Positions 11,005 through 19,478 of a DNA stretch of 64,000 bases are shown here, one piece after another. The notes under the pieces were generated by a model. It was not told where the DNA came from and did not search any database. It saw only the letters and a program-made list of their open reading frames with translations. Every line of letters starts with the position of its first letter. Position 1 is the first letter of the stretch. Both the position numbers and the translations under genes were made by a program. The stretch is from the NCBI RefSeq assembly GCF_036178145.1, contig NZ_CP108067.1:7399001-7463000 (forward strand). Direction: 5' to 3'. The DNA is from Streptomyces sp. NBC_00273 (GTDB taxonomy: Bacteria > Actinomycetota > Actinomycetes > Streptomycetales > Streptomycetaceae).

Positions 11005-11293
11005 CGTCGTAGTGTCCGTCGTGCTCCGCGTGCCGGTGCCCGTCGTGCACGTAGTCCACGTGATCGCCGTGCCGAACCGTCTCGTGCCCGCAGTCCGCGC
11101 CGTGCGCGTGCGCGTGGCCTTCGTGCGTGGTGTGCCCGCCGGGCTCGCACTCGTCCCAGTGCCCCGAGTGCTCCCGGTGCAGGTGGCCGTCGTGCGCGTA
11201 GTCGACGTGGTCGCCGTGCGAGACCGCCTGGTGCCCGCAGTCCGCGCCGTGCGTGTGCTGGTGCGTGGGGTGTTCGTGGTGCAGGGTCGTCAT
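10997..11293 (-). CDS. small histidine-rich, probable metal-binding protein
   Basis: 98 aa with 28 histidines and four cysteines. It consists of two copies of a unit of about 29 residues beginning GADCGH, continuing HGDHVDY and ending DGHxHxEHxGH (residues about 16-44 and 66-94), separated by a linker with WDECEPGGH. High His and Cys content with acidic residues suggests storage or buffering of Zn, Ni or Cu in the cytoplasm; there is no signal peptide or membrane segment. No metal transporter gene is adjacent. ATG start at 11293. Exact metal and partners are unknown. Confidence 0.8.
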   Translation of the reverse strand: MTTLHHEHPTHQHTHGADCGHQAVSHGDHVDYAHDGHLHREHSGHWDECEPGGHTTHEGHAHAHGADCGHETVRHGDHVDYVHDGHRHAEHDGHYDDH

Positions 11294-11379
11294 GGCGCCG
11301 AGGTTAGTGCGGATTGCCGGGTATCGCCCGTTCTGTCGCAGTGGCGTGGTGAAACGCGATCATCACACCGGCCGGTGGC

Positions 11380-11697
11380 TCAGAAGATCACCGTGATCGC
11401 GAATGCCGCCAACGCCACCGTGCACGCCACCACCGCCAGGGCCGCCCGCGGCGCGAGGTCCCGCGGCCGGTCGGTCGCCAGCGCCCGGATCCGCCGGTGC
11501 GCCACCCACAGGAACGCCAGCCAGATCAGCGCGATGGCCGCCACCCCGGCCAGCTCCACCGGCGCGCCCGTCCCGCGCAGCGCCTGCCGCAGCGCCAGCA
11601 CCGCCACCACCGAGGAGGCCAGCGTCGTACGCCGCCACGCGAGCCGGGTCCGCTCGGGCTGCAGCCCGGCATCGCGGTCCGTGCCCGACGTGCTCAC
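11380..11697 (-). CDS. DUF202 family membrane protein (second of pair)
   Basis: 105 aa with the DUF202 signature LQPERTRLAWRRTTLASSVVAV and three predicted membrane helices (about residues 25-42, 48-66 and 84-104). The GTG start at 11697 overlaps the stop of the upstream DUF202 gene (GTGA), so the pair is translationally coupled and may form a heteromer. Function of the family is unknown. Confidence 0.82.
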   Translation of the reverse strand: MSTSGTDRDAGLQPERTRLAWRRTTLASSVVAVLALRQALRGTGAPVELAGVAAIALIWLAFLWVAHRRIRALATDRPRDLAPRAALAVVACTVALAAFAITVIF

Positions 11698-12092
11698 CGG
11701 CCCGTCGTCCAGCCCAGCAGTACGACCACCACCATCGTCACCGCCACCAGTCCCACGCCCAGGCTCAGCAGCACCGGGAAGCGCGACAGCGGCAGGTCCT
11801 CGCCCCGCCGCATCGCCCGCTCGCACCGAACCCAGTGGTTCACCGCCCGCAGCGCACAGGCCGCGCCCACCGCGAGCAGCGTGAAGGCCATCCCGACCCG
11901 CACCCCCCAGCGCAGGTCCGGCAGGAACTGGTCGACGGCGAAACCGCCGCCCACCAGAGCCAGCGAGGTCCGGATCCAGGCGAGGAAGGTCCGTTCGTTG
12001 GCCAGCGAGAAGCGGTAGTCCGGGGTCTCGCCCTCGTCCCTCAGCCGCGAGGGTGCGAACCAGAGGCGCACGTCCTTGACGAAGTCGATCAC
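11694..12092 (-). CDS. YidH/DUF202 family membrane protein (first of pair)
   Basis: 132 aa. The DUF202 core LANERTFLAWIRTSLALVGGG is followed by three hydrophobic segments (about 36-55, 63-82 and 107-127). Related to Escherichia coli YidH, function unknown. The GTG at 12092 is only 6 nt from a TAGATT hexamer (12099-12104, minus strand) and has no ribosome-binding site, so a leaderless mRNA starting inside the end of the NUDIX gene is possible. Confidence 0.82.
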   Translation of the reverse strand: MIDFVKDVRLWFAPSRLRDEGETPDYRFSLANERTFLAWIRTSLALVGGGFAVDQFLPDLRWGVRVGMAFTLLAVGAACALRAVNHWVRCERAMRRGEDLPLSRFPVLLSLGVGLVAVTMVVVVLLGWTTGR

Positions 12093-12104
12093 CCGATCAA
12101 TCTA
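12093..12104 (-). promoter_or_regulatory. candidate -10 element for leaderless DUF202 transcript
   Basis: TAGATT read on the minus strand at 12104-12099 lies 6 nt before the GTG at 12092. There is no Shine-Dalgarno sequence. No convincing -35 was found, so this is tentative. Confidence 0.35.
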
Positions 12105-12632
12105 CAAGCGGGATTCCGGATGTGCGCGCAGCCGCCGGTACGCCTCCAGCCCGTCCGGCACCCAGGCCCACTCCCCGCCGTCCACCCGCCGGTCCAGTTC
12201 CTCCTGGGTGAGGTAGGCGTGCCAGTCGACCTCCGAGACCTGCGGGTCCACGGGCAGCTCGCACCGCACCTCGTGCACGTACGACCACCAGGCCCCGCCC
12301 GGGCCCTTGTACAGGAACTTGAACAGCGGCGTCGGCTGCGGCAGCCCCCGCACCCCCAGCTCCTCCTCGGCCTCGCGCAGCGCGGCCTGCGCGTAGCTCT
12401 CGCCCGCGCCCAGCACCCCGCCCACGAACATGTCGTAGTGCGCGGGGAAGACCAGTTTCGAGGCGGTCCGCCGGTGTACGAAGATCCGCCCCGCCGCGTC
12501 CCTGGCCTGCACGAACACGCAACGGTGGAGCAGCCCCCGGGCGTACACCTCGCCCCGCGGGGCCCGTCCGACGACCCGGTCGTCCCGGTCCACCACGTCC
12601 AGCACTTCGTCTGCGGCACTCATACGGGTCAT
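12102..12632 (-). CDS. NUDIX hydrolase
   Basis: 176 aa. The NUDIX box is seen as GGVLGAGESYAQAALREAEE followed by ELG (about residues 70-92), holding the metal-binding REAEEELG. The N-terminal DVVDRDDRVVGRAPRGEVYA resembles the YfcD/isopentenyl-diphosphate isomerase-like branch. Expected to hydrolyse a nucleoside diphosphate-X compound; the substrate is unknown. Two starts nine bases apart are possible (12632 and 12623), neither with a good ribosome site. The divergent FAD dehydrogenase begins 77 bp away. Confidence 0.82.
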   Translation of the reverse strand: MTRMSAADEVLDVVDRDDRVVGRAPRGEVYARGLLHRCVFVQARDAAGRIFVHRRTASKLVFPAHYDMFVGGVLGAGESYAQAALREAEEELGVRGLPQPTPLFKFLYKGPGGAWWSYVHEVRCELPVDPQVSEVDWHAYLTQEELDRRVDGGEWAWVPDGLEAYRRLRAHPESRL

Positions 12633-12708
12633 CCAATCACCGCTGTTGACTGGTTACCGCTCCGTAGCCAAGGATCTGCCCCACCACCGACGGAGGACGG
12701 GTAACCGC

Positions 12709-14364
12709 ATGACGTACGACGCAGACGTGATCGTGATCGGAGCCGGACTCGCGGGGCTCGTGGCCACCGCCGAGCTCGTCGACGCGGGCCGCAAGGTCAT
12801 CCTGCTCGACCAGGAGCCGGAGCGGTCCATCGGCGGCCAGGCGCACTGGTCCTTCGGGGGGCTGTTCTTCGTGGACTCGCCCGAACAGCGTCGGATGCGG
12901 ATCAAGGACAGTCACGCCCTGGCCCTCCAGGACTGGCTGGGCACCGCCGGGTTCGACCGCGAGGAGGACGCCTGGCCGCGCCGCTGGGCCGAGGCCTACG
13001 TCGACTTCGCGGCCGGCGAGAAGCGCTCCTGGCTGCACGCCCGGGGCGTCCGCTTCTTCCCGGTGGTCGGCTGGGCGGAGCGCGGCGGCTACGACGCGAA
13101 CGGCCACGGGAACTCGGTCCCCCGCTTCCACATCACCTGGGGAACCGGCCCCGGCCTGGTGGAGCCCTTCGAGCGCAGGGTGCGGGCGGGCGTGGCCCGC
13201 GGCCTGGTCCGGTTCGCGTTCCGCCACCGGGTCACCGGGCTCTCCGCCACGGCCGGCGCGGTGGACACCGTGACGGGCGAGGTCCTGGAACCCTCCGACG
13301 CCGTGCGCGGCGGCGCCAGCAGCCGCGAGGTCACCGGCACCTTCACCCTGCGGGCCCAGGCCGTGATCGTCACGAGCGGCGGCATCGGCGGCAACCACGA
13401 CCTCGTCCGCGCACAGTGGCCCGCCCGGCTCGGCACCCCGCCGCAGCGGATGCTCTCCGGGGTCCCGGCGCACGTCGACGGTCTGATGCTCGGCATCGCG
13501 GAGCGGGCGGGCGCCAGCCACATCAACAAGGACCGGATGTGGCACTACACCGAGGGAATCCAGAACTGGGACCCGATCTGGGCCCGGCACGGCATCCGCA
13601 TCCTGCCCGGCCCCTCCCCGCTGTGGCTGGACGCGACCGGCAAGCGGCTGCCCGTGCCGCTCTTCCCCGGCTTCGACACCCTCGGCACCCTCGACCACAT
13701 CATGAAGACCGGCCACGACCACACCTGGTTCGTGCTCAACGAGCGCATCATCGGCAAGGAGTTCGCCCTCTCCGGCTCCGAGCAGAACCCGGACCTGACC
13801 GGCAAGTCGGTGCGCGACGTCATCACCCGCGCGCGCCAGGCCGTACCCGCCCCGGTCCGGGCCTTCATGGACAACGGCGCCGACTTCGTCGTCGAGCGGG
13901 ACCTGTCCGCCCTGGTCCGCGGGATGAACGCGGTCACCAAGGAGGACCTCCTCGACGAGGCCACCGTCCGGGGCGAGATCGTGGCCCGCGACCGGGAGAT
14001 CGCCAACCCCTTCACCAAGGACCTCCAGGTCACCGCCATCCACGGCGCCCGCAGGTACCTCGGCGACAAGCTGATCCGCACGGCCGCTCCGCACCGGATC
14101 CTGGACCCCAAGGCCGGGCCGCTGATCGCGGTACGGCTGTCGATCCTGACCCGCAAGTCCCTGGGAGGCCTGGAGACCGACCTCTCCTCGCGCGTCCTGA
14201 CCGCGTCCGGCGAACCGCTGCCGGGCGTCTACGCGGCGGGCGAGGCGGCCGGATTCGGCGGTGGCGGGGTGCACGGGTACCGGGCCCTGGAGGGCACGTT
14301 CCTCGGCGGGTGCATCTTCTCGGGCCGGGCGGCGGGCCGCGCCGCGGCCCGGGCCGTCGGCTGA
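12709..14364 (+). CDS. FAD-binding dehydrogenase (KsdD/fumarate reductase-like)
   Basis: 551 aa. The N-terminal dinucleotide-binding fold has VIVIGAGLAGLVATAELVDAG and the FAD phosphate-contacting glutamine in GGQAHWSFGGLFFV. The C-terminus closes the FAD site with PLPGVYAAGEAAGFGGGG. Family members include 3-ketosteroid dehydrogenases and FAD-dependent urocanate/fumarate reductase relatives. It lacks a signal peptide, so a cytosolic oxidoreductase of unknown substrate is expected. ATG at 12709 follows CGGAGG. It stands alone, with a convergent ASCH gene downstream. Confidence 0.82.
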   Translation: MTYDADVIVIGAGLAGLVATAELVDAGRKVILLDQEPERSIGGQAHWSFGGLFFVDSPEQRRMRIKDSHALALQDWLGTAGFDREEDAWPRRWAEAYVDFAAGEKRSWLHARGVRFFPVVGWAERGGYDANGHGNSVPRFHITWGTGPGLVEPFERRVRAGVARGLVRFAFRHRVTGLSATAGAVDTVTGEVLEPSDAVRGGASSREVTGTFTLRAQAVIVTSGGIGGNHDLVRAQWPARLGTPPQRMLSGVPAHVDGLMLGIAERAGASHINKDRMWHYTEGIQNWDPIWARHGIRILPGPSPLWLDATGKRLPVPLFPGFDTLGTLDHIMKTGHDHTWFVLNERIIGKEFALSGSEQNPDLTGKSVRDVITRARQAVPAPVRAFMDNGADFVVERDLSALVRGMNAVTKEDLLDEATVRGEIVARDREIANPFTKDLQVTAIHGARRYLGDKLIRTAAPHRILDPKAGPLIAVRLSILTRKSLGGLETDLSSRVLTASGEPLPGVYAAGEAAGFGGGGVHGYRALEGTFLGGCIFSGRAAGRAAARAVG

Positions 14365-14432
14365 CGACTCCCCGCCCTCGGGGTGCGACGGCCGCCGCCT
14401 GTCGGGTCCGACCGGCCTGACCGTCAAACCCG

Positions 14433-14858
14433 TCAGACCAGCCGTTCGGTGACCCGGAACCGCTCCGCGATGACGAAGGTGTCGTCGTCGACCGTGAACC
14501 CCGGGTCGCCGATCGCTCCGCGCACCGGCTCGCTGTGCCAGAACTCCTCGTGAGCCGTGCGCCATTCGGCCACCGACGTGTACCCCTCGCCCTCGTCGAG
14601 CGCGTGCTGGAGCCCGATGTCCCCGAGCCGCAGCACCTCCACGGCGGTCACCTCCACCACCGCCACCCCGCGCTCCGCGGAATCCACCAGTAGGGACCGG
14701 GCGCCGGGCCGCGGCAGTGGCTCGTCCTCGGCCTCGTACTCCGCGAGCAGACCGGTGGTGCTGGTCTTCGCCCCGCTCAGTACGGCCGCGACCAGTTGGT
14801 CGCGCAGCGGACCGGGGAACCCCAGCAGGTACGGGGGAAGATCATCGTAGGTGGTCAT
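14433..14858 (-). CDS. ASCH domain-containing protein
   Basis: 141 aa. The N-terminal LLGFPGPLRDQLVAAVLSGAK followed by TSTTGLL, then the Glu/Asp-rich GYTSVAEWRTAHEEFW, fit the ASCH fold (PUA-related, suggested RNA-binding or coactivator role). A bacterial ASCH protein (ZmASCH, YqfB) has ribonuclease or amidohydrolase activity; which applies here is unknown. ATG at 14858. Convergent with the FAD dehydrogenase. Confidence 0.8.
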   Translation of the reverse strand: MTTYDDLPPYLLGFPGPLRDQLVAAVLSGAKTSTTGLLAEYEAEDEPLPRPGARSLLVDSAERGVAVVEVTAVEVLRLGDIGLQHALDEGEGYTSVAEWRTAHEEFWHSEPVRGAIGDPGFTVDDDTFVIAERFRVTERLV

Positions 14859-15123
14859 GCGGCCACCCTACGAGATGGCGCGGACACCCACAGATCCGGC
14901 CAGTCCGTCTCAACTCGCACCATCCTCAAAGCAGTTGAAACCCGCCACCCAGTGGACTGGACCTTGACGCGGAGCTGGGCATACCGCTTTGCTGTGCGTG
15001 ATCACCGACGCGCTCACCGTCGCGATCCCCGACCGGCCCGGCCGAACCCCTCGCGCGCGCCCCGCGCGGGCAGTCCGGCCGCCGCACCCCTCGTCCACCC
15101 GCGCCCTGGAGGGAAACCCGCGG

Positions 15124-16071
15124 ATGTCCCCGCCTCCGCCGCCCCTCGGCCGCGCCCGCAAGCGGGACGCCCAGCTCTTCGACCCGGCCCTGTGCGACGC
15201 CGAACTCGTAGACGTCCGGACCCAGTTCACCCAGGGGCGGTGGGCCCGGGCCCGTGCCCTCCTCGTCGGCACCGGCGACGACTGGGACCGCCGCGGCCAC
15301 CGAGTCACCGTCCTCGCGCAGACCCCGGCGGCCGCCGCCTGGGCCCGCGAGTGGCTGCTCGCCGAACCGGAGAGCGCCGACGCCGCCACCCTGCTCGCCT
15401 GCGCCGCCGTCTTCACCGCCCTGCGCCAGAAGGGCACCCCGGCCGCGGCCGAGGAGGCCTGCCGCCGGGCCGCCGCCCTGCACCCGGCGGACCCGACGCC
15501 CTGGCTCGGGCTGCTCCTCCTCTCCCGCACCTTCGGCAGCGAGGAGGAGTTCAGCCGCCACTTCGACCAGGTCCGGGCCCGTCACCGCGAGCACCACCAC
15601 GCCCATCACCTGATGGTCGCCAAACTGGCCGAACGTACCCTCGGCTCCGGCCAGGACCCGCTCCACGAGGTCTACGACTTCGCGTCCTGGGCCGCCGAGG
15701 AGTCCCCGGCCGACTCCCCGCTCGCCGTGCTCCCGGTCGTCGCGCACGCCGAGCGGTACCGGGTGCTGGCCGCCACGCACGGCCACTCGCCCGAGTCGGC
15801 CGCCGCGCACTGGGCGGGCCGCCGCGCCCGCCAGGTCCTGCGCTCCGCCTTCGACTGGTGGCTGGAGTGGGAGCGCGAGGACCACCCCCGCAACCGCGTC
15901 GACCTCAACTTCCTCGCCCACGCCAAACTCTGCGAGGGCCGCCCCGCCGAGGCCGCAGCACTCTTCCACCGCATCGGCAGCCATGCCACCCGCGCCCCCT
16001 GGTCCTATCCGGACCGGGACCCGCACAAGGCCTTCCTCGCCGCCCGCGGCGTCGCCCTCGGCACGGCCTGA
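15124..16071 (+). CDS. conserved hypothetical protein, helical TPR-like
   Basis: 315 aa, not assigned to a named family. It is Ala/Leu/Glu/Arg-rich with repeated helix pairs such as ADAATLLACAAVFTALRQKG and ADPTPWLGLLLLSRTFG, suggesting tetratricopeptide-like helical repeats and a protein-interaction role. ATG at 15124 follows TGGAGGGAAACCCGCGG. In-frame sequence upstream (from 14989) is Arg/Pro-rich and looks non-coding. No membrane segment or catalytic motif is visible. The permease gene begins 101 bp downstream on the same strand, so co-transcription is possible. Confidence 0.7.
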   Translation: MSPPPPPLGRARKRDAQLFDPALCDAELVDVRTQFTQGRWARARALLVGTGDDWDRRGHRVTVLAQTPAAAAWAREWLLAEPESADAATLLACAAVFTALRQKGTPAAAEEACRRAAALHPADPTPWLGLLLLSRTFGSEEEFSRHFDQVRARHREHHHAHHLMVAKLAERTLGSGQDPLHEVYDFASWAAEESPADSPLAVLPVVAHAERYRVLAATHGHSPESAAAHWAGRRARQVLRSAFDWWLEWEREDHPRNRVDLNFLAHAKLCEGRPAEAAALFHRIGSHATRAPWSYPDRDPHKAFLAARGVALGTA

Positions 16072-16172
16072 CCGCGCCGCCCGCCGGACGCCACCGGCCG
16101 GACGACGCCCGCGAGCGCCCCCCAAGAAAGACGCCCATCCCCCGAGCACCACGCCCCCGAAAGGACGCCGCC

Positions 16173-17744
16173 ATGCCGACGGGCAGACCCTCCACGCTCC
16201 AAGACCCGGCCGAGATCCGTACGTACAAGGGCCAGGACCGGGCCCTGCGCGCCGACCGCCTCGGCACCGCAGGGCTGCTCCTGTCCGTGCTCGCGGCCAG
16301 CGCGCCCCTGATGGTCGTCGCCGGTGTCATGCCCACGACCTTCGGGGTCATGGGCATCGTCGGCCAGCCCCTGCTCTTCGTCATCCTCGGCGCCGTCCTC
16401 GCCCTCTTCAGCGTCGGCTACGCCGAGATGAGCCGCCACGTCCACAACGCCGGCGCCTTCTACGCGTACATCGCCCGCGGCCTCGGCCCCACCGCCGGCG
16501 CGGGCGCCGCCCTCGTCGCCCTCGTCGCGTACAGCGCCATGCAGGTCGGCGTCTTCGGCATCCTCGGCTTCGAGATGTCCAGCCTCTTCGCCACCTACCT
16601 GGACATCGAACTCTCCTGGTGGATACCGGCGCTGCTCGCCGTCGCCGCCACCGGCGCGCTCGGCTGGCTCAAGATCGACCTCAACGCGAAGGTCCTCGGG
16701 GTCCTCCTCCTCGTCGAGTGCGTCCTGGTCGTCGTCTTCGACGTCGCCGCCCTCAGCAAGCCGGCCGCCGAAGGCCTCTCGCTCCACGCCTTCAACCCCG
16801 AGACCCTGGGCGGAGCCGGCTTCGGCACCGCCCTCTGCTTCTGCATCGCCGCCTTCGTCGGCTTCGAGCAGTCCCCGGTCTACGCCGAGGAGACCAGCAA
16901 GCCGCACATCGTCGTCTCGCGCGTGATGTTCCTCGCCGTCGGCTTCGTCGCCCTCTTCTTCGCCGTCAGCGCCTGGGCCCTCACCGTCGCCACCGGCCCC
17001 TCCGAGGTCGTCAAGACCTCCGCCGAGGCCGGCCCCACCCTGCTCTTCCAGCTCACCGAGGCCCGCCTCGGCACCACCTTCACCGACGTCCTGCACGTCC
17101 TCTTCGTGACCGGAATGTTCGCGGCCATGCTCAGCTTCCACAACGTGGTCGCCCGCTACGCCTTCGCCATGGGCCGCGAGGGCCTGCTCCCGGCCACCTT
17201 CGGCCGCACCAACGCCGGCACCGGCGCCCCCGCCACCGGCTCCCTGCTGCAGACCGGCGTCGCCGCCCTCGTCGTGATCGCCTTCGCGCTCACCGAGGAC
17301 AAGGCCCCCGCCGACCCCGCCGTCGCGGTGCAGCCGCCCGACCCCACCACCCCCGTACTGCACCTGTTCACCTGGATGGGCAGCGTCGGCGCCCTCGGCG
17401 TGACCCTCCTCATGGCCGCCGCCTCCTTCGCCGTCATCGCCTTCTTCGTCCGCCGCGGCACCGCCGGCGCCCAGGTCTGGCGCCTCGTCGCGGCCGGCGC
17501 CGCCGGCCTCGCCCTGCTGGCCATCGCCGTCTACACCGTCAAGGACTTCGGCGTCCTGGTCGGCGCCGAGAAGGGCTCCGCGCTCAGCTGGGTGCTGCCC
17601 GGCATCATCGGCGCCGCCGTCGTGATCGGCCTGGCCTACGGAGCCCTGCTGCGCCGCAGCCGCCCCGAGGTGCACGCCCGCATCGGCCTGGGCAACGAGG
17701 CCTTCCGTCTCGACCAGGCGGCGGAGGGCACCCCGGGCGACTGA
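16173..17744 (+). CDS. APC-superfamily amino acid permease
   Basis: 523 aa with about 12 hydrophobic helices. It begins with a cytoplasmic stretch, then LGTAGLLLSVLAASAPLMVV. Typical APC features are the helix-1 glycine-rich region, EMSRHVHNAGAFYAYIARGLG after helix 2-3 and FVGFEQSPVYAEET in helix 6. It would import an amino acid or amine by proton symport; the substrate is not readable. ATG at 16173 follows GAAAGGAC. A perfect 12-bp hairpin at 17765 ends the unit. Confidence 0.85.
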   Translation: MPTGRPSTLQDPAEIRTYKGQDRALRADRLGTAGLLLSVLAASAPLMVVAGVMPTTFGVMGIVGQPLLFVILGAVLALFSVGYAEMSRHVHNAGAFYAYIARGLGPTAGAGAALVALVAYSAMQVGVFGILGFEMSSLFATYLDIELSWWIPALLAVAATGALGWLKIDLNAKVLGVLLLVECVLVVVFDVAALSKPAAEGLSLHAFNPETLGGAGFGTALCFCIAAFVGFEQSPVYAEETSKPHIVVSRVMFLAVGFVALFFAVSAWALTVATGPSEVVKTSAEAGPTLLFQLTEARLGTTFTDVLHVLFVTGMFAAMLSFHNVVARYAFAMGREGLLPATFGRTNAGTGAPATGSLLQTGVAALVVIAFALTEDKAPADPAVAVQPPDPTTPVLHLFTWMGSVGALGVTLLMAAASFAVIAFFVRRGTAGAQVWRLVAAGAAGLALLAIAVYTVKDFGVLVGAEKGSALSWVLPGIIGAAVVIGLAYGALLRRSRPEVHARIGLGNEAFRLDQAAEGTPGD

Positions 17745-17764
17745 CCTCGCTTTCCAGCCCCTAC

Positions 17765-17804
17765 GAAGCCCCCGACACCCGTTTCCATGGTCGTCGGGGG
17801 CTTC
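17765..17804 (+). terminator. terminator after APC permease
   Basis: GAAGCCCCCGAC (17765-17776) pairs perfectly with GTCGGGGGCTTC (17793-17804), 20 bp after the permease stop. There is no T-tract, as is common in Streptomyces. Confidence 0.75.
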
Positions 17805-17955
17805 GGCGTGCAGGGGGTGCTTTTGGAGGGGAGAGGAGCCTCATGGTCTCCTGTTGCGACCAAACCACCCGGATCGCAGCACAGGGGACATCACCCAGCC
17901 CCCCTGCGCGGCGTCCCGGGCCTGCCTTGTCCCATCCACGAAGGCGAAGTCCCAC

Positions 17956-19404
17956 ATGAGTGACCTGAGTGACCGCACCTTGACCGAGGCACCCGCCCCG
18001 GCGCCGACCCGCCATGTCGACGCCGGCGACGAGGGCTACAGCAAGGACCTCAAGTCCCGCCACATCAACATGATCGCGATCGGCGGGGCCATAGGCACCG
18101 GCCTCTTCCTCGGCGCGGGCGGCCGCCTCGCCGGCGCCGGCCCCTCCCTCGCGATCGCCTACGCGGTGTGCGGAGTCTTCGCCTTCTTCGTCGTCCGGGC
18201 GCTCGGCGAGCTCGTCCTCTACCGGCCCTCCTCCGGCGCCTTCGTCTCCTACGCCCGTGAGTTCATGGGGGAGAAGGGCGCTTACACGGCCGGCTGGCTG
18301 TACTTCCTGAACTGGTCCACGACCACCGTCGCCGACATCACGGCCGCCGCGACCTACGCCCACTTCTGGTCGCTGTTCACCGACGTCCCCCAGTGGGTCC
18401 TCGCCTTCATCGCCCTCGCCATCGTGCTCACCGCCAACCTGATCTCGGTGAAGTACTTCGGCGAGATGGAGTTCTGGTTCTCGCTCGTCAAGGTCGCCGC
18501 CCTCGTCGTCTTCCTGATCGTCGGCATCTGGCTCGTCGCCACCAGCCACGACATCGGCGGCACCACCCCCGGCCTCGCCAACATCACGGACAACGGCGGG
18601 CTCTTCCCCTCCGGCGTCCTCCCGATGCTCCTGGTGATCCAGGGCGTCGTCTTCGCGTACGCCTCCGTCGAGCTCTGCGGAGTCGCCGCCGGCGAGACTG
18701 AGAACCCCGAGAAGATCATGCCGAAGGCGATCAACTCGATCATGTGGCGCGTGGGCCTCTTCTACGTCGGCTCGGTCGTCCTCCTCGCCCTCCTGCTCCC
18801 CTACACCGCGTACAGCTCCGACCAGAGCCCCTTCGTCACCGTCTTCGACAAGCTCGGCGTCCCCGGCGCCGCGGGCATCATGAACCTCGTCGTCCTGACG
18901 GCCGCCCTCTCCAGCCTGAACTCCGGCCTCTACTCCACCGGCCGCATCCTGCGCTCGATGTCCCTGTCCGGCTCCGCCCCCAAGTTCACCGGCGTCATGA
19001 ACAAGGGCAAGGTCCCCTACGGCGGCGTCCTGTTCACCGCCGCCTTCGGCCTCGCGGGCGTCGGGCTGAACGCCTTCATGCCGAAGGACGCCTTCGAGCT
19101 CGTCCTGAACTTCGCCTCGCTGGGCATCCTCGGCACCTGGGCGATGGTCATGATCTGCTCGCTGTTCTTCTGGCGCCGCGCCCAGCAGGGCCTCGTGGAG
19201 CGCCCCTCGTACCGCCTGCCCTGGGCCCCGTACACCCAGATCGTCACCCTGGTGTTCCTGCTCGCCGTGCTGGTGCTGATGTGGTGCGACGGCGGCGTCG
19301 GCCGCACCACGGTCCTCTTCGTCCCGGTCATCGGCGCCGCCCTGGTCGGCGGCTGGTACCTGGTCCGCGGCCGCGTGGCCGAACTCGCCACCACCCGCCG
19401 CTGA
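17956..19404 (+). CDS. AAT-family amino acid permease (AnsP/CycA/GabP-like)
   Basis: 482 aa. The N-terminal GYSKDLKSRHINMIAIGGAIGTGLFLGAG layout is the hallmark of the amino acid transporter (AAT) branch of APC permeases; 12 helices follow. GVAAGETENPEKIMPKAINS after helix 6 is another conserved block. Candidates are asparagine, GABA, serine or aromatic amino acid uptake by proton symport. It is preceded by a strong terminator and followed by another, so it is its own unit. ATG at 17956; AAGGCGAAG is a weak ribosome site. Confidence 0.88.
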   Translation: MSDLSDRTLTEAPAPAPTRHVDAGDEGYSKDLKSRHINMIAIGGAIGTGLFLGAGGRLAGAGPSLAIAYAVCGVFAFFVVRALGELVLYRPSSGAFVSYAREFMGEKGAYTAGWLYFLNWSTTTVADITAAATYAHFWSLFTDVPQWVLAFIALAIVLTANLISVKYFGEMEFWFSLVKVAALVVFLIVGIWLVATSHDIGGTTPGLANITDNGGLFPSGVLPMLLVIQGVVFAYASVELCGVAAGETENPEKIMPKAINSIMWRVGLFYVGSVVLLALLLPYTAYSSDQSPFVTVFDKLGVPGAAGIMNLVVLTAALSSLNSGLYSTGRILRSMSLSGSAPKFTGVMNKGKVPYGGVLFTAAFGLAGVGLNAFMPKDAFELVLNFASLGILGTWAMVMICSLFFWRRAQQGLVERPSYRLPWAPYTQIVTLVFLLAVLVLMWCDGGVGRTTVLFVPVIGAALVGGWYLVRGRVAELATTRR

Positions 19405-19417
19405 TCCCGCGATCGTC

Positions 19418-19455
19418 GAAGCCCCCGCACCGGACCCGTCCCGCGCGGGGGCTTC
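19418..19455. terminator. bidirectional terminator between permease and SpoIIE phosphatase
   Basis: GAAGCCCCCGC (19418-19428) pairs with GCGGGGGCTTC (19445-19455). It lies between two convergent genes and can serve both. Confidence 0.75.
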
Positions 19456-19478
19456 GCCACTTCGACCAAAGAGACGGC

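Noticed and set aside
16005..17675. Long open frame opposite the APC permease
   Set aside because: Compositionally biased Gly/Glu/Ala sequence antisense to a plain 12-helix permease.
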